A DNA stretch of 15,387 bases from Pirellulales bacterium (GCA_030605745.1 JAUWHT010000431.1:1-15387), one strand, 5' to 3'. Shown: positions 1-6,865, numbered from the stretch's first letter. A program made the numbers and translations. Notes: generated by a model from the sequence alone, not told the origin.

Positions 1-234
1 CATGACAACAAGAGGAGTTTACCAACTACAGGAAATGTTGTGGCACTACAGTTCCGACTCGCCACCAGAAAAATTGACGTAAACCCCTGTTTTTCCGCAC
101 TTCAACTGGTAGAATCACGGGCCAACTGTAGAAGATGGGCCTTGGCCGAGATTCTCGAGCATTTGGAAAGGCAAGGATGACCTACAGCGTCCTTTGTCGT
201 CCTTTGTCCTTTGGGTTCCGGCAGCCGAGCACGG
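1..234. other. Left-edge stretch with no recognised gene
   Basis: I see no convincing gene here. Frame 1 is open from the window edge to a TGA at 178-180 (59 codons), and an ATG at position 2 opens a 26-codon frame, but neither reads like a protein I recognise and the base composition is less GC-rich than the genes. The 3' part (about 187-214) is a short tandem run built on the unit CGTCCTTTGT followed by further CCTTTG copies. The stretch lies downstream of the toxin remnant on the minus strand. A C-terminal fragment of a gene starting left of the window cannot be excluded. Confidence 0.4.
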
Positions 235-639
235 TTATCGTTTCAGCAGTACGTTGAACCCCACCTGCTCAAAGTGGTGGTCGGCCGTCAGTGCGTCCAT
301 CAAACGGCGCTGATCCATCACGACGAACGAGATACAATCGGTTAGCGACCACCCCTTGTCCGGCCGGTCATTGAAGAGTTCGACACCACGTTCAAACAGT
401 TCTTGGGAAGGGGGCACAATCGTTACGGCGGCATCGGCAAGGAGACGTTCGAGCAGGGCCGCGAAGACGGGGCGCTGCTGTGGTGCCGCCAGTGCGTCGG
501 CCACTTCCGTCAAGACCTAGGCGGTGGTAATCGTGCGCCCCTTCAGCGACCGAGATATATCCACCGTGCGCTGGTGCGCCGCGTCGTCTTCACTGGCTAG
601 CGCGAGATAGTAGAAGGTGTCGGCGAACAGAGCCTTCAT
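235..639 (-). pseudogene. PIN-domain (VapC-like) toxin, interrupted by an in-frame TAG
   Basis: Read from the ATG at 639 to the TAA at 235-237, the frame has 135 codons, the usual size of a single-domain PIN ribonuclease toxin, with one internal stop, TAG at 519-517 (codon 41). Before it the protein starts MKALFADTFYYLAL, carrying the first PIN aspartate (D7). After it follow VLTEVADAL (conserved Glu), WSLTDCISFVVM (conserved Asp) and ALTADHHF (last Asp), so all four acidic active-site positions remain in one frame. From memory of the family, the stop sits where TTAWVLTEV-type sequences have Trp, so a single TGG to TAG change explains it. The start overlaps the antitoxin stop as ATGA (639-636), which indicates translational coupling. 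Such toxins cleave RNA. Here only a 40-residue stub or, through a downstream TTG (513), a 92-residue fragment lacking D7 could be made unless the stop is read through. Confidence 0.85.
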
Positions 640-869
640 TTCTTGGGCTGCCCGTGCAAGTAGTGATCATGGTTTTCCGCCAGGTCGGGTGGGAGTCCCT
701 TGGCGGCCCCGATCACCGGCCGAAGTCGCTCGTACAGCGTCGGGGTGTTTTTCTCTGCGTCATGGTCGCCCGAGGTGCATAGATCAACCGTGACCTCGGC
801 CCCCTCCGGCAGGGTGGCATCGTCGTGCAGCACGACCACGCCGTTCTTAACGTGTCCCTGGTACGGCAT
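636..869 (-). CDS. Antitoxin of a PIN-toxin (VapBC-like) module
   Basis: This 77-residue protein begins MPYQGHVKNGVVVLHDDATL, the compact beta-rich pattern of small antitoxins paired with PIN toxins in planctomycetes and cyanobacteria. The C-terminal half (ERLRPVIGAAKGLPPDLAENHDHYLHG) resembles the toxin-binding tail of that group. The frame extends upstream to 941, but ATG 869 is preferred because AAGGGG lies about 8 bases upstream and the family pattern starts at this Met. The stop overlaps the toxin start by four bases (ATGA), so the two genes form an operon with the antitoxin first. The antitoxin is intact although its toxin carries a nonsense codon. Assignment to a named family (DUF104-like or VapB-like) is by resemblance only; the antitoxin role is well supported by context. 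Confidence 0.75.
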   Translation of the reverse strand: MPYQGHVKNGVVVLHDDATLPEGAEVTVDLCTSGDHDAEKNTPTLYERLRPVIGAAKGLPPDLAENHDHYLHGQPKK

Positions 870-906
870 TTTAGGTCCCCTTCTGTTCGCCCCTGACAAC
901 AAGTGT

Positions 907-935
907 ATTATACGTCGATGTACACATGGTGCCCA
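907..935 (-). promoter_or_regulatory. Sigma70-type promoter of the PIN toxin-antitoxin operon
   Basis: On the minus strand a perfect TATAAT (912-907) is preceded, 17 bases away, by TGGGCA (935-930), a 4/6 match to TTGACA. Transcription would start near position 900, about 30 bases before the antitoxin ATG at 869. Toxin-antitoxin operons are usually autorepressed at such a site; no clear operator palindrome was identified. Confidence 0.6.
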
Positions 936-995
936 GGGCAAACCAACGTGGACAGTCCAGCGGTCGAGCGTTGGCCCCAGGGAAACGGCAATCGG

Positions 996-1025
996 TTGAC
1001 GTGCCGGCAGGACTTGGATTAGACT
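996..1025 (+). promoter_or_regulatory. Possible promoter of purB
   Basis: TTGACG (996-1001, 5/6) and TAGACT (1020-1025, 4/6) are separated by 18 bases, which would give a leader of roughly 35-40 bases before the purB ATG at 1069. The -10 element is weak, so this is tentative. Confidence 0.35.
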
Positions 1026-1068
1026 GCCAGCTTACGATTTTGTGTTCTTAGGAATCAGGCAGTCGATC

Positions 1069-2502
1069 ATGTCCGACAACCTCAACCAATACCAGAACCC
1101 GTTGATTACTCGTTATGCCTCGGCGGAGATGAGCGAGGTTTGGAGTCCGCAGCGGAAGTTTAGTGCTTGGCGGCGGCTTTGGGTCGCGCTGGCCGAAGCG
1201 GAGGCGGAGTTGGGGCTGCCGATTACGCGGCAGCAGATCGAGCAGTTGAAAGAGCACGTCGACGACATCGACTTCGACGCGGCCGGGCGGTACGAGCGGC
1301 GGCTGCGGCATGACGTGATGGCGCACGTGTATGCCTACGGCGATGCCTGCCCGGAGGCCCGGGCGATCATCCACCTGGGTGCGACCAGTTGCTTTGTGAC
1401 CGACAATACTGACCTTTTGCTGCTGCGCGAGTCGCTTAGGTTGGTCCACGGCCGGGTGGTGGCGGTGATCGACGCCTTGGTCCGGTTCGCCCGGAAGTAC
1501 CGCGACCTGCCCTGCCTGGCGCTGACGCACATGCAGCCGGCCCAGCCGACCACCGTGGGCAAACGGGCGTGCCTGTGGGCGTACGACCTTGTGCTGGACC
1601 TCGGGGAGATCGAGCATCGGCTGGCCGAGTTGAAGGCCCGGGGCGCGAAGGGCACCACCGGCACCCAAGCCAGTTTCCTGCGTTTGTTCGACGGCGACCA
1701 CAAAAAGGCCCGCCGGCTCGAAGAGCTTGTCTGCCGGAAGATCGGATTCGAGGAAAGCTACGCGGTCACCGGCCAGACGTACCCGCGGAAGATCGACTCG
1801 CAGGTGCTTGCCGTCCTGTCGGGCGTTGCCCAGAGCGCGCACAAGGCGGCAACCGACCTGCGGCTATTGGCCCATCGCAAGGAGTTGGAAGAGCCGTTCG
1901 AGAAGGAGCAGATCGGCTCCTCGGCGATGGCCTACAAGCGGAACCCGATGCGGAGCGAGCGAATCTGTTCGCTGGGACGATTCGTGATCAGCCTCGAATC
2001 GAGCGCGGCCCACACGGCGGCCACACAATGGCTGGAGCGGACGCTGGACGACAGCGCGAACCGCCGGCTGGTCCTGCCGCAGGCGTTCCTGGCGACCGAT
2101 GCCGTGTTGCTGCTGTATCATAACGTGGCCGCCGGGCTGGTCGTCTATCCGAAGGTAATCGCCGCACACCTGGAGGCGGAATTGCCGTTTATGGCCACCG
2201 AGAACATCCTGATGGCCGCGGTCGCCGCCGGTGGCGACCGCCAGGACCTTCACGAGCGAATCCGCCGCCACAGCCAGGCCGCCGCAGCCGCGGTCAAACA
2301 GCAAGGCGGGCGGAACGATCTGTTAGACCGGCTGGCAGCCGACGAGGCCTTTGCCAATGTCGATCTGGCAGCGGTGCTTGAGCCGTTACAATTCACAGGC
2401 CGCGCCACACAGCAGGTCGACGAGTTCATCGCCCAGGTCGTCGATCCGATCCGCGCCAAGTACCCCAGTGTCCTGGATTCCGATGCGGCAGTCAACGTTT
2501 AG
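1069..2502 (+). CDS. purB: Adenylosuccinate lyase
   Basis: This 477-residue cytosolic enzyme cleaves adenylosuccinate to AMP and fumarate and also splits SAICAR to AICAR in purine biosynthesis. The fumarase/aspartase-superfamily signature GSSAMAYKRNPMRSERI spans residues 283-299 and contains the flexible catalytic-loop serines S284/S285. The second catalytic region LTHMQPAQPTT has H154. The segment GAKGTTGTQASFLRLF (192-207) closely resembles animal-type enzymes (GVKGTTGTQASFL in human ADSL), and the length is close to the human 484 residues rather than the shorter B. subtilis form. The frame is open back to a GTG at 1042, but ATG 1069 gives the natural start MSDNLNQYQNPL. The ribosome-binding site is weak. 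The gene is divergent from the toxin-antitoxin operon and convergent with fur, with a hairpin between. Identification is firm. Confidence 0.97.
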   Translation: MSDNLNQYQNPLITRYASAEMSEVWSPQRKFSAWRRLWVALAEAEAELGLPITRQQIEQLKEHVDDIDFDAAGRYERRLRHDVMAHVYAYGDACPEARAIIHLGATSCFVTDNTDLLLLRESLRLVHGRVVAVIDALVRFARKYRDLPCLALTHMQPAQPTTVGKRACLWAYDLVLDLGEIEHRLAELKARGAKGTTGTQASFLRLFDGDHKKARRLEELVCRKIGFEESYAVTGQTYPRKIDSQVLAVLSGVAQSAHKAATDLRLLAHRKELEEPFEKEQIGSSAMAYKRNPMRSERICSLGRFVISLESSAAHTAATQWLERTLDDSANRRLVLPQAFLATDAVLLLYHNVAAGLVVYPKVIAAHLEAELPFMATENILMAAVAAGGDRQDLHERIRRHSQAAAAAVKQQGGRNDLLDRLAADEAFANVDLAAVLEPLQFTGRATQQVDEFIAQVVDPIRAKYPSVLDSDAAVNV

Positions 2503-2503
2503 C

Positions 2504-2521
2504 CCCCGCGTCCACGCGGGG
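2504..2521. terminator. Hairpin between convergent purB and fur
   Basis: A perfect 7-bp stem (CCCCGCG / CGCGGGG) with a four-base loop TCCA begins one base after the purB stop and ends five bases before the fur stop. There is no T-tract on either side, so it may be a weak bidirectional terminator or a small palindromic spacer. Its position between convergent genes favours a role in ending transcription. Confidence 0.45.
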
Positions 2522-2526
2522 TGGCA

Positions 2527-3000
2527 CTACCGATTCCGGCGACATTCGGCGCAGGTGCCGGTGACGAACATGCGGTGGCTGATCACCTCGAAGTCATGTT
2601 CCCTAGCCGCCGCGTCGCGGATCTGCTCCAACTCGGCGCTGTGGAACTCGATCAGCTTGTTACACATTTGGCAATAGAGGTGATCGTGGCTGGGGTAGCC
2701 GTATTCGTGCTCGTAGACGCTCCGCCCGCCGAGCGTCATCGTCCGCAGCATACCCGCCTCGACCAACTCCGACAGCGTGCGGTAGACCGTCGGCCGGCTG
2801 ACCTTGCGCTGGGCGATGAGTTCCTGGAGGTGATCCATCAACTCATCGGCGTCGAAGTGATCGTGGTGGCTGAAGACCGTATCGACGATCAGCCGGCGTT
2901 GCCGGGTAATCCGCTTGCCGCGGCTTTCCAGGAACTGGCCAAAACGTTCCGCCGGCGGCAGCTTGACGTGAACCGGACCAAGTGTAAAACTTCCCGACAT
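2527..3000 (-). CDS. Fur-family metal-responsive transcriptional repressor
   Basis: The 157-residue protein has the Fur layout: an N-terminal winged helix (about 15-95) with ITRQRRLIVDTVF and the recognition-helix region VSRPTVYRTLSELVEAGML (67-85), then a metal-binding dimerisation domain with HDHLYCQMC. Two CxxC pairs (C110/C113 and C150/C153) are the structural zinc site. The frame extends back to a TTG at 3009, but ATG 3000 is the likelier start. It lies 11 bases downstream of the flgM stop on the same strand and is probably cotranscribed with it. The sequence does not settle whether it senses iron (Fur), zinc (Zur), peroxide (PerR) or another signal. Downstream it faces purB across a short hairpin. 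Confidence 0.93.
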   Translation of the reverse strand: MSGSFTLGPVHVKLPPAERFGQFLESRGKRITRQRRLIVDTVFSHHDHFDADELMDHLQELIAQRKVSRPTVYRTLSELVEAGMLRTMTLGGRSVYEHEYGYPSHDHLYCQMCNKLIEFHSAELEQIRDAAAREHDFEVISHRMFVTGTCAECRRNR

Positions 3001-3011
3001 GATAACCAAGC

Positions 3012-3287
3012 CTACCCGATTTCGTCGAGCAACCGTTCGATGGCGACGTCGAGTTTCTCTTTGGTTTCGTAAGAGCCCTCGGCGATCTTCGCGCGAATCG
3101 CATCGACGCGGTCCTGACGAATCTCGGGAAGCTGACGAACTTGCTCCAGCAATTGAGCCGGATCGGAGGTCTCCACTTCGTCGTGGATTTGTGCAGAATC
3201 GGGCGGCCCGTCGGGCTGAACAGCCCGAGTGCCGTGCGGCGCGCCGACCGCTTGTGGACCGTGCAGATGTGCTGGGCCGATTGGCAT
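3012..3287 (-). CDS. flgM: FlgM-like anti-sigma-28 factor
   Basis: This is a 91-residue protein whose second half (about 45-91) fits the FlgM domain: LLEQVRQLPEIRQDRVDAIR, then AKIAEGSYETKEKLDVAIER and LLDEIG, i.e. the R-x-x-x-V-x-x-(I/L)-x-x-x-I-x-x-G-x-Y pattern ending in a helix that contacts sigma-28. The N-terminal half is Pro/His/Ala-rich and probably disordered, as FlgM is. GGAG upstream of ATG 3287, seven bases away, supports the start. FlgM binds and inhibits FliA until it is exported through the flagellar hook-basal body; a fliA homologue lies at 8071-8853 in this window. It is followed 11 bases later by fur on the same strand. The known planctomycete pattern HLHGPQ near the N-terminus is also present. 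Activity as an anti-sigma factor is inferred from the domain. Confidence 0.85.
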   Translation of the reverse strand: MPIGPAHLHGPQAVGAPHGTRAVQPDGPPDSAQIHDEVETSDPAQLLEQVRQLPEIRQDRVDAIRAKIAEGSYETKEKLDVAIERLLDEIG

Positions 3288-3731
3288 CCTTTTTCTCCGC
3301 TACGGAGTTTGCACTCGTGTCATCGGCGTACCCGGCGCCGGGGGATGAACCAAACCGAAATCGCTTTGCTCGTATCGAAACTCGTCTCTTAAAGACCTGT
3401 AACGCCTATGATGCTATATCATTTTACCGAGTGATGCATTACGGAACCACCCGTTGTTTTTCGACAACATCACCGATATACGTATTTCCAGTGCTGAGGG
3501 TTCCACGGAATCCGCCGATTTCTGCGACCGGTGATTTTCCGGTCAGGCTCACAATTATAGGTGGTTGCTGCAATCTGGACAAGATCGACTGTGGGTTTCC
3601 CCTACAGCCACCCCACCAAAGGGTGGTAAGAGCGAGAATCTCTACGCCTGCGCGAAACCAACTACGGTTTCGACGGTTTATATGGGTAGATCGTGTTCCA
3701 CTTCCCTCCCCAATTACAAGGAGATGTAGTG
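3288..3731. other. 444-base spacer between divergent flgM and EF-hand gene
   Basis: No gene is supported here. The stretch is visibly richer in A and T than its neighbours. It contains a 12-base perfect palindrome CCCGGCGCCGGG around 3330-3341 and a 6-bp hairpin GACCGG/CCGGTC at 3526-3544 with a seven-base loop. A minus-strand frame (3439-3750) exists, but its codon use does not match neighbouring genes and its product is unrecognised. Promoters for flgM and the EF-hand gene must lie here; I found no consensus-quality pair for either and no sigma-28 type site (TAAA-N15-GCCGATAA) in front of flgM. Confidence 0.5.
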
Positions 3732-4433
3732 ATGTGCAGGTTGATTCCATGTCTGTTGGCGGCCCTGGCGGTCGTCGTTCTGCCGCGGATCGCCGCGGCA
3801 GAGGAAGGAAAGAGGCCGGGGCACCCCGGTCCCGAGGCGCTGCTGAAGCGGCTCGATGTCAACCAGGACGGTCAGATAACGCCGAACGAAGTGCCCGAGC
3901 ACGCCCCGGAGCGACTAAAAGCGCTGCTAATCTGGGCCGATCACGACGGCGACAGGAAGCTGACCGCGGCAGAACTGAAGGAGTCGGTGAAGCACCGTCG
4001 GCCCGGGCACGCACATACCGGCCCGCCCTCGCGCCATCGGCCCGGGCCTCCACGCGCCAGTACGCCTCCGTGCTATCGCCCCGGGGCTCCACATGCCGGC
4101 CCCGGGCTTCCCGGTCCCAAAGCCATGTTCACTCGAATGGACAAGGACTATAACAAGATGCTGAGCCTGGAGGAATTTACGGCCGGGGTCAGGCATATCC
4201 GCCGGATGAGGGTCGAGGAGAGGTTCATCAGGTTGGATGCCGACAAGGACGGAAAGCTCAGCAAGGAAGAAGCCCCAGAGCGGATCAAACGGCACTTCGA
4301 CAAGATCGATGCCAATGACGACGGCTTGCTGGGGCCCGATGAGTTGAAGCGGGCGATGATGATCGTCGCCAAGAAGCGAGCCGAAGCAAGGAGAAAGGCC
4401 CAGGAAACCGATAACCCCGAATCGGAAAACTAG
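3732..4433 (+). CDS. Secreted protein with five EF-hand calcium-binding loops
   Basis: The 233-residue protein starts with a signal peptide, MCRLIPCLLAALAVVVLPRI followed by AAA, with cleavage expected near residue 23. Five EF-hand loops are visible: DVNQDGQITPNE (42-53), DHDGDRKLTAAE (70-81), DKDYNKMLSLEE (137-148), DADKDGKLSKEE (169-180) and DANDDGLLGPDE (193-204). The third has Lys instead of Gly at loop position 6 and may bind calcium poorly. Residues about 88-130 form a Pro/His/Gly-rich linker between the two groups. The C-terminus is basic then acidic. The start is fixed by AAGGAG at 3718-3723, eight bases before ATG 3732. It is monocistronic, with its own terminator. Export to the periplasm or outside and a calcium-binding role are inferred; the exact function is unknown. 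Confidence 0.88.
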   Translation: MCRLIPCLLAALAVVVLPRIAAAEEGKRPGHPGPEALLKRLDVNQDGQITPNEVPEHAPERLKALLIWADHDGDRKLTAAELKESVKHRRPGHAHTGPPSRHRPGPPRASTPPCYRPGAPHAGPGLPGPKAMFTRMDKDYNKMLSLEEFTAGVRHIRRMRVEERFIRLDADKDGKLSKEEAPERIKRHFDKIDANDDGLLGPDELKRAMMIVAKKRAEARRKAQETDNPESEN

Positions 4434-4473
4434 TCGTCGCTTCGACGTCTTCTCGACCTGACGGCAAACCATA

Positions 4474-4510
4474 CGCCCGGCGGGGTAAGCAATGCCCTGC
4501 CGGGCGTTTT
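4474..4510 (+). terminator. Rho-independent terminator of the EF-hand gene
   Basis: The arms CGCCCGGC (4474-4481) and GCCGGGCG (4499-4506) pair perfectly and extend inward by GGGG with CCCT (one G-T pair), leaving the loop TAAGCAATG. The stem is followed at once by TTTT and a further T-rich stretch. It lies about 40 bases after the EF-hand stop. Confidence 0.85.
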
Positions 4511-4524
4511 CATTTTCATTGCCG

Positions 4525-4582
4525 ATAGCCGGGGGACAACGTCCCGCGGGCGTGTCTCCGCGACACGTTGCGTCCCGGCTAT
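4525..4582. repeat. Imperfect palindrome directly after the terminator
   Basis: ATAGCCGGG at the left end pairs with CCCGGCTAT at the right end, and GGGCGTGTC with GACACG forms part of the inner structure. The arms also share ACAACGT-like and ACGTTGCGT-like segments with small gaps. It directly precedes the larger 29-bp inverted repeat but is a different sequence, so the spacer holds two stacked palindromic units. Confidence 0.6.
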
Positions 4583-4594
4583 TTCCAACCAGCC

Positions 4595-4682
4595 AGTTTA
4601 GCCGCCGGGCTTGCCCGGCGCGTTTATTTGTTGGTCAGTGCGCTCGAATACCGACGCGCCGGGCAAGCCCGGCGGCTAAACT
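4595..4682. repeat. Dispersed palindrome, copy 1: 29-bp perfect inverted repeat
   Basis: Arms 4595-4623 and 4654-4682 are perfect reverse complements around a 30-base loop. Each arm holds TTTAGCCGCC and the core CGCCGGGCTTGCCCGGCG, itself an 8-bp stem with a two-base centre, so the element can fold as one long hairpin or two small ones. The same arm sequence recurs at 9822-9909, and part of it at 4991-5007. The unrelated loops show that these are independent copies of a REP/BIME-like or MITE-like repeat rather than a tandem duplication. Confidence 0.9.
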
Positions 4683-4693
4683 AGGGTGTGTGA

Positions 4694-4721
4694 TTGAACC
4701 CGAACCAATCAGGACTATCTT
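4694..4721 (+). promoter_or_regulatory. Weak promoter candidate upstream of a small ORF
   Basis: TTGAAC (4694-4699) and TATCTT (4716-4721), each a 4-5/6 match, are separated by 16 bases and point toward the small ORF at 4801. This is tentative. Confidence 0.3.
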
Positions 4722-4800
4722 ACGTAGTATAAGCGGTGGTGGAGGGATACCAAAGACCGGAAGCAAACCAACTCGTGACGATGCTGGGGGGAGGATTCCC

Positions 4801-5019
4801 ATGAAAATCGCAAAGTTGGATATTGCCCGTGCCGTACTAATCGCCCGTAGTCATTGGGACGTCCCGGTCCTCGTTCGGTTACGACCGTACGTGCAATTCA
4901 GCCGCCGGCTGGACGGCCAGTTGCAGCAGTTGGTTGCCCGATGGGGGCCCCCGGGCGCGGTGTGCCGGCTGCGGAACGTACAACCCCGGCACGCGCCGGG
5001 CAAGCCCCAATACCGTTGA
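4801..5019 (+). CDS. Small hypothetical protein antisense to the GH127-like 3' end
   Basis: I do not recognise this 72-residue product. It starts MKIAKLDIARAVLIARSHWD and contains QFSRRLDGQLQQLVARW (about 34-50), an amphipathic basic segment. The start has an excellent ribosome-binding site: GGAGG at 4790-4794, six bases before ATG 4801, inside a run of G. The last 25 or so codons run through the partial palindrome at 4943-5008, so the C-terminus may be a run-on. It overlaps the convergent GH127-like ORF by 122 bases. Because that ORF's tail in the overlap also looks non-native, this small gene may be the older occupant of the DNA. A chance ORF is possible. Confidence 0.45.
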   Translation: MKIAKLDIARAVLIARSHWDVPVLVRLRPYVQFSRRLDGQLQQLVARWGPPGAVCRLRNVQPRHAPGKPQYR

Positions 5020-6865
5020 TGACTGGATAGACAGTGAACATTTGCTCCTGAATCTGCCAGTAGGGCATGTACTCGTGCTCTGCGTCACCGGCAATGCCGA
5101 AGTGCAGCGGCCGACGGGGTTTGGGCGTGAGCCACTTCTTGACCCTGCCCGGGCACTGGGTGATATACACCGTGTTCTTCTTATCCAGCGGGCCGACCAC
5201 TGCCATGAGAATCGGGCCGTACTCCAAGGCATATCGCTTGTGCTGGTTAATCTGGTCGTGGCCGGTGTAGCAGGCGAGGCGGAAGTCCATCGGCAGCGTG
5301 AACGACACCGTATCGCCGTCGGTCCAGGTCCGCTCGATTGTCTGGTAGGTGCCCGGCTTGCCCACCGCGACCTGTTGGCCGGCCACGCGGATGGGTATTT
5401 CCGCCGCGGCCCACGCCGGGACGCGGATGCGGAGTTTCATGGATACCGGTTGTTCGGACCCCACGCGGAGCGTCACGTCGGGCTGGAAGGGGAACTTTGT
5501 CTCCATCTTGAGCTTGACCGGCCGGCCGCCCGGTTTCCACTCGATCGTGGACGGCTCGAACAGGTTCACATACAGCCCGTTGTCGGCGATCGAATAGATG
5601 TACTCCGGCAGCGAGCCGTACAGCCGCGTTCCCTGTCCCTCGCAGCAGGTGTTGTTCATTGTGCCGCCGTCCTTGCGGCCCTCCATGCGAGCGTGGTAGC
5701 GGATATTGCCGCTCTTGGGGTCCTGGTTGGCCAGACCGATATTGTAGATCGACTTTTCGATCTCGCCTACGTATTTCTCCTCGTCGGGGTAGAGTCTGTG
5801 TAGTCGCTGGTTGAACTTGATCCAGAAGACGCTGCAGCAGAGCTCCCCGGTGCGACCCGCATGGGTCAGGTAGTATGAGCAAGGCGGGTAGGGTTTCCCT
5901 TCACACAGGGCCCAACTGCCGCCGGTGTGCTGCCACTTCTGAACCAACATCTCCCACGCGCCAAGCATCGCGTCCAGGTACTTCCGGTCGCCCGTGGCCC
6001 GGTAGTGGTCCAAGTAGGCATTGAACCCGGTGATCTCGTAGCAGTGCGGCCGGTTGAGCGGGTATTTCCAGATGGCCTTCGGGTCCCGGGCGATCATCTG
6101 ATCCATCCACCAGTCCTGCACGTAGTATTTCTCGGCCACCTGCAAGTCTTCCGGTTTACCGGCCGGTGAGAAGTACATCCGCGTACTGGCGACGTGACCT
6201 TGCAGACCGAGCGACAGGTAGATCAGCTTCGGCAGGTACTCGCACCGGTTGAACCAGTCGTGGCCGCCGCGCATCAACGGCAGGGCCTTGGGATTGCCGG
6301 CAACCGCCGCGGCGAGCATTCCGCGGGTGAACCACGCCCGGGCGTAGTTACCCTGCTCGTTGTGCAGGAAGCCTTCGGGCGGGAACGCATAGATGTATCC
6401 ATTCGGCTCCCGGCAGGCCTCAATGCCGTCGATCACTTCATTCATCCGCTTACGCAACTCCTTGTGTTCCATCCACCGCAAGGTGTTGCCGGAACCCATC
6501 AAGAACCGTCCGGCGTTGGAGCCCAACAGGTCGACACACCAGAACGGCACCGGAGGACGATCCCGCGGCGGGTCCTTCTGCCCGGCGCGGGCGCGGAACG
6601 GATGCAGCAGGTCGTTGACCGAGAAGGACTTGAGCAGGTAGTCGATGTTGCGTTCCATAAACGGTTTGAACAACCCATCGTCGGCCAGCGTCACATCTCC
6701 CGTCGGCTCTTTGACGCGGTCGGGTACCGGCTTCCACGTGCCGGGATCGCTTGCTTTCAAACGAGTTTTGTACTCCTGGGCTGCCGCCACACCGCCGACG
6801 AACAACACTACCATCAGAGCCAGACATCGGCACAGCGAGAGTCGGATAGACAGGCGGTTTAACAT
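4898..6865 (-). CDS. Secreted GH127-like (DUF1680) glycoside hydrolase
   Basis: The 655-residue protein has a signal peptide (MLNRLSIRLSLCRC, hydrophobic to about residue 28, ending VAAAQ), so it is exported. The body matches the DUF1680/GH127 (alpha/alpha)6-barrel family of beta-L-arabinofuranosidases. Two metal/catalytic elements are visible: GELCC (E341, C343) and NNTCCEGQGTRLYGSLPEY (C407, C408), corresponding to the Glu-x-Cys and Cys-Cys that bind zinc in characterised GH127 enzymes, where one Cys is the nucleophile. E322 in ALCEGK is a candidate acid/base. A beta-rich domain follows (about 430-617). Residues about 617-655 are Gly/Ala/Pro-rich, encoded by the palindrome at 4943-5008 and adjoining sequence, and look like run-on past a lost stop. 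AGAGGA seven bases upstream supports ATG 6865. It is divergent from the DUF2007-type gene. Substrate is unproven. Confidence 0.85.
   Translation of the reverse strand: MLNRLSIRLSLCRCLALMVVLFVGGVAAAQEYKTRLKASDPGTWKPVPDRVKEPTGDVTLADDGLFKPFMERNIDYLLKSFSVNDLLHPFRARAGQKDPPRDRPPVPFWCVDLLGSNAGRFLMGSGNTLRWMEHKELRKRMNEVIDGIEACREPNGYIYAFPPEGFLHNEQGNYARAWFTRGMLAAAVAGNPKALPLMRGGHDWFNRCEYLPKLIYLSLGLQGHVASTRMYFSPAGKPEDLQVAEKYYVQDWWMDQMIARDPKAIWKYPLNRPHCYEITGFNAYLDHYRATGDRKYLDAMLGAWEMLVQKWQHTGGSWALCEGKPYPPCSYYLTHAGRTGELCCSVFWIKFNQRLHRLYPDEEKYVGEIEKSIYNIGLANQDPKSGNIRYHARMEGRKDGGTMNNTCCEGQGTRLYGSLPEYIYSIADNGLYVNLFEPSTIEWKPGGRPVKLKMETKFPFQPDVTLRVGSEQPVSMKLRIRVPAWAAAEIPIRVAGQQVAVGKPGTYQTIERTWTDGDTVSFTLPMDFRLACYTGHDQINQHKRYALEYGPILMAVVGPLDKKNTVYITQCPGRVKKWLTPKPRRPLHFGIAGDAEHEYMPYWQIQEQMFTVYPVINGIGACPARAGVVRSAAGTPRPGAPIGQPTAATGRPAGG
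4943..5008. repeat. Partial third copy of the dispersed palindrome inside a coding 3' end
   Basis: The right part contains ACGCGCCGGGCAAGCCC (4991-5007), identical to 17 bases of the arms of the repeats at 4595-4682 and 9822-9909. The left part, GGGGGCCCCCGGGCGCGG followed by TGTGCCGG, is an imperfect reverse complement, giving a gapped hairpin. It lies within the 3' end of the GH127-like ORF and within the small opposing ORF, and explains the odd C-terminal composition of both. Confidence 0.65.

Noticed and set aside
2..82. Short plus-strand frame from the window edge (starts MTTRGVYQLQEM)
   Set aside because: It stops after 26 codons, has no visible upstream signal because of the edge, and does not match a family firmly; too short to call.
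1..180. Open frame from the left edge to a TGA at 178
   Set aside because: 59 codons without a start, with composition unlike the neighbouring genes and no recognised motif.
1042..1068. GTG start nine codons before purB ATG
   Set aside because: No ribosome-binding site and no family similarity in the extension; ATG 1069 gives the normal start.
3300..3440. Sigma-28-type promoter (TAAA-N15-GCCGATAA) ahead of flgM
   Set aside because: GCCGATGA occurs on the minus strand, but no TAAA lies at the required spacing.
3439..3750. Minus-strand ORF of 103 residues in the flgM/EF-hand spacer, with a weak lipobox-like GGC
   Set aside because: AT-rich codon use unlike the neighbouring genes, no ribosome-binding site, overlaps the EF-hand gene start; not supported.
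4595..4682. CRISPR-like or IS terminal-repeat reading of the 29-bp arms
   Set aside because: Only two inverted arms with no regular spacers, and only about 30 bases between them, so no transposase could be encoded.
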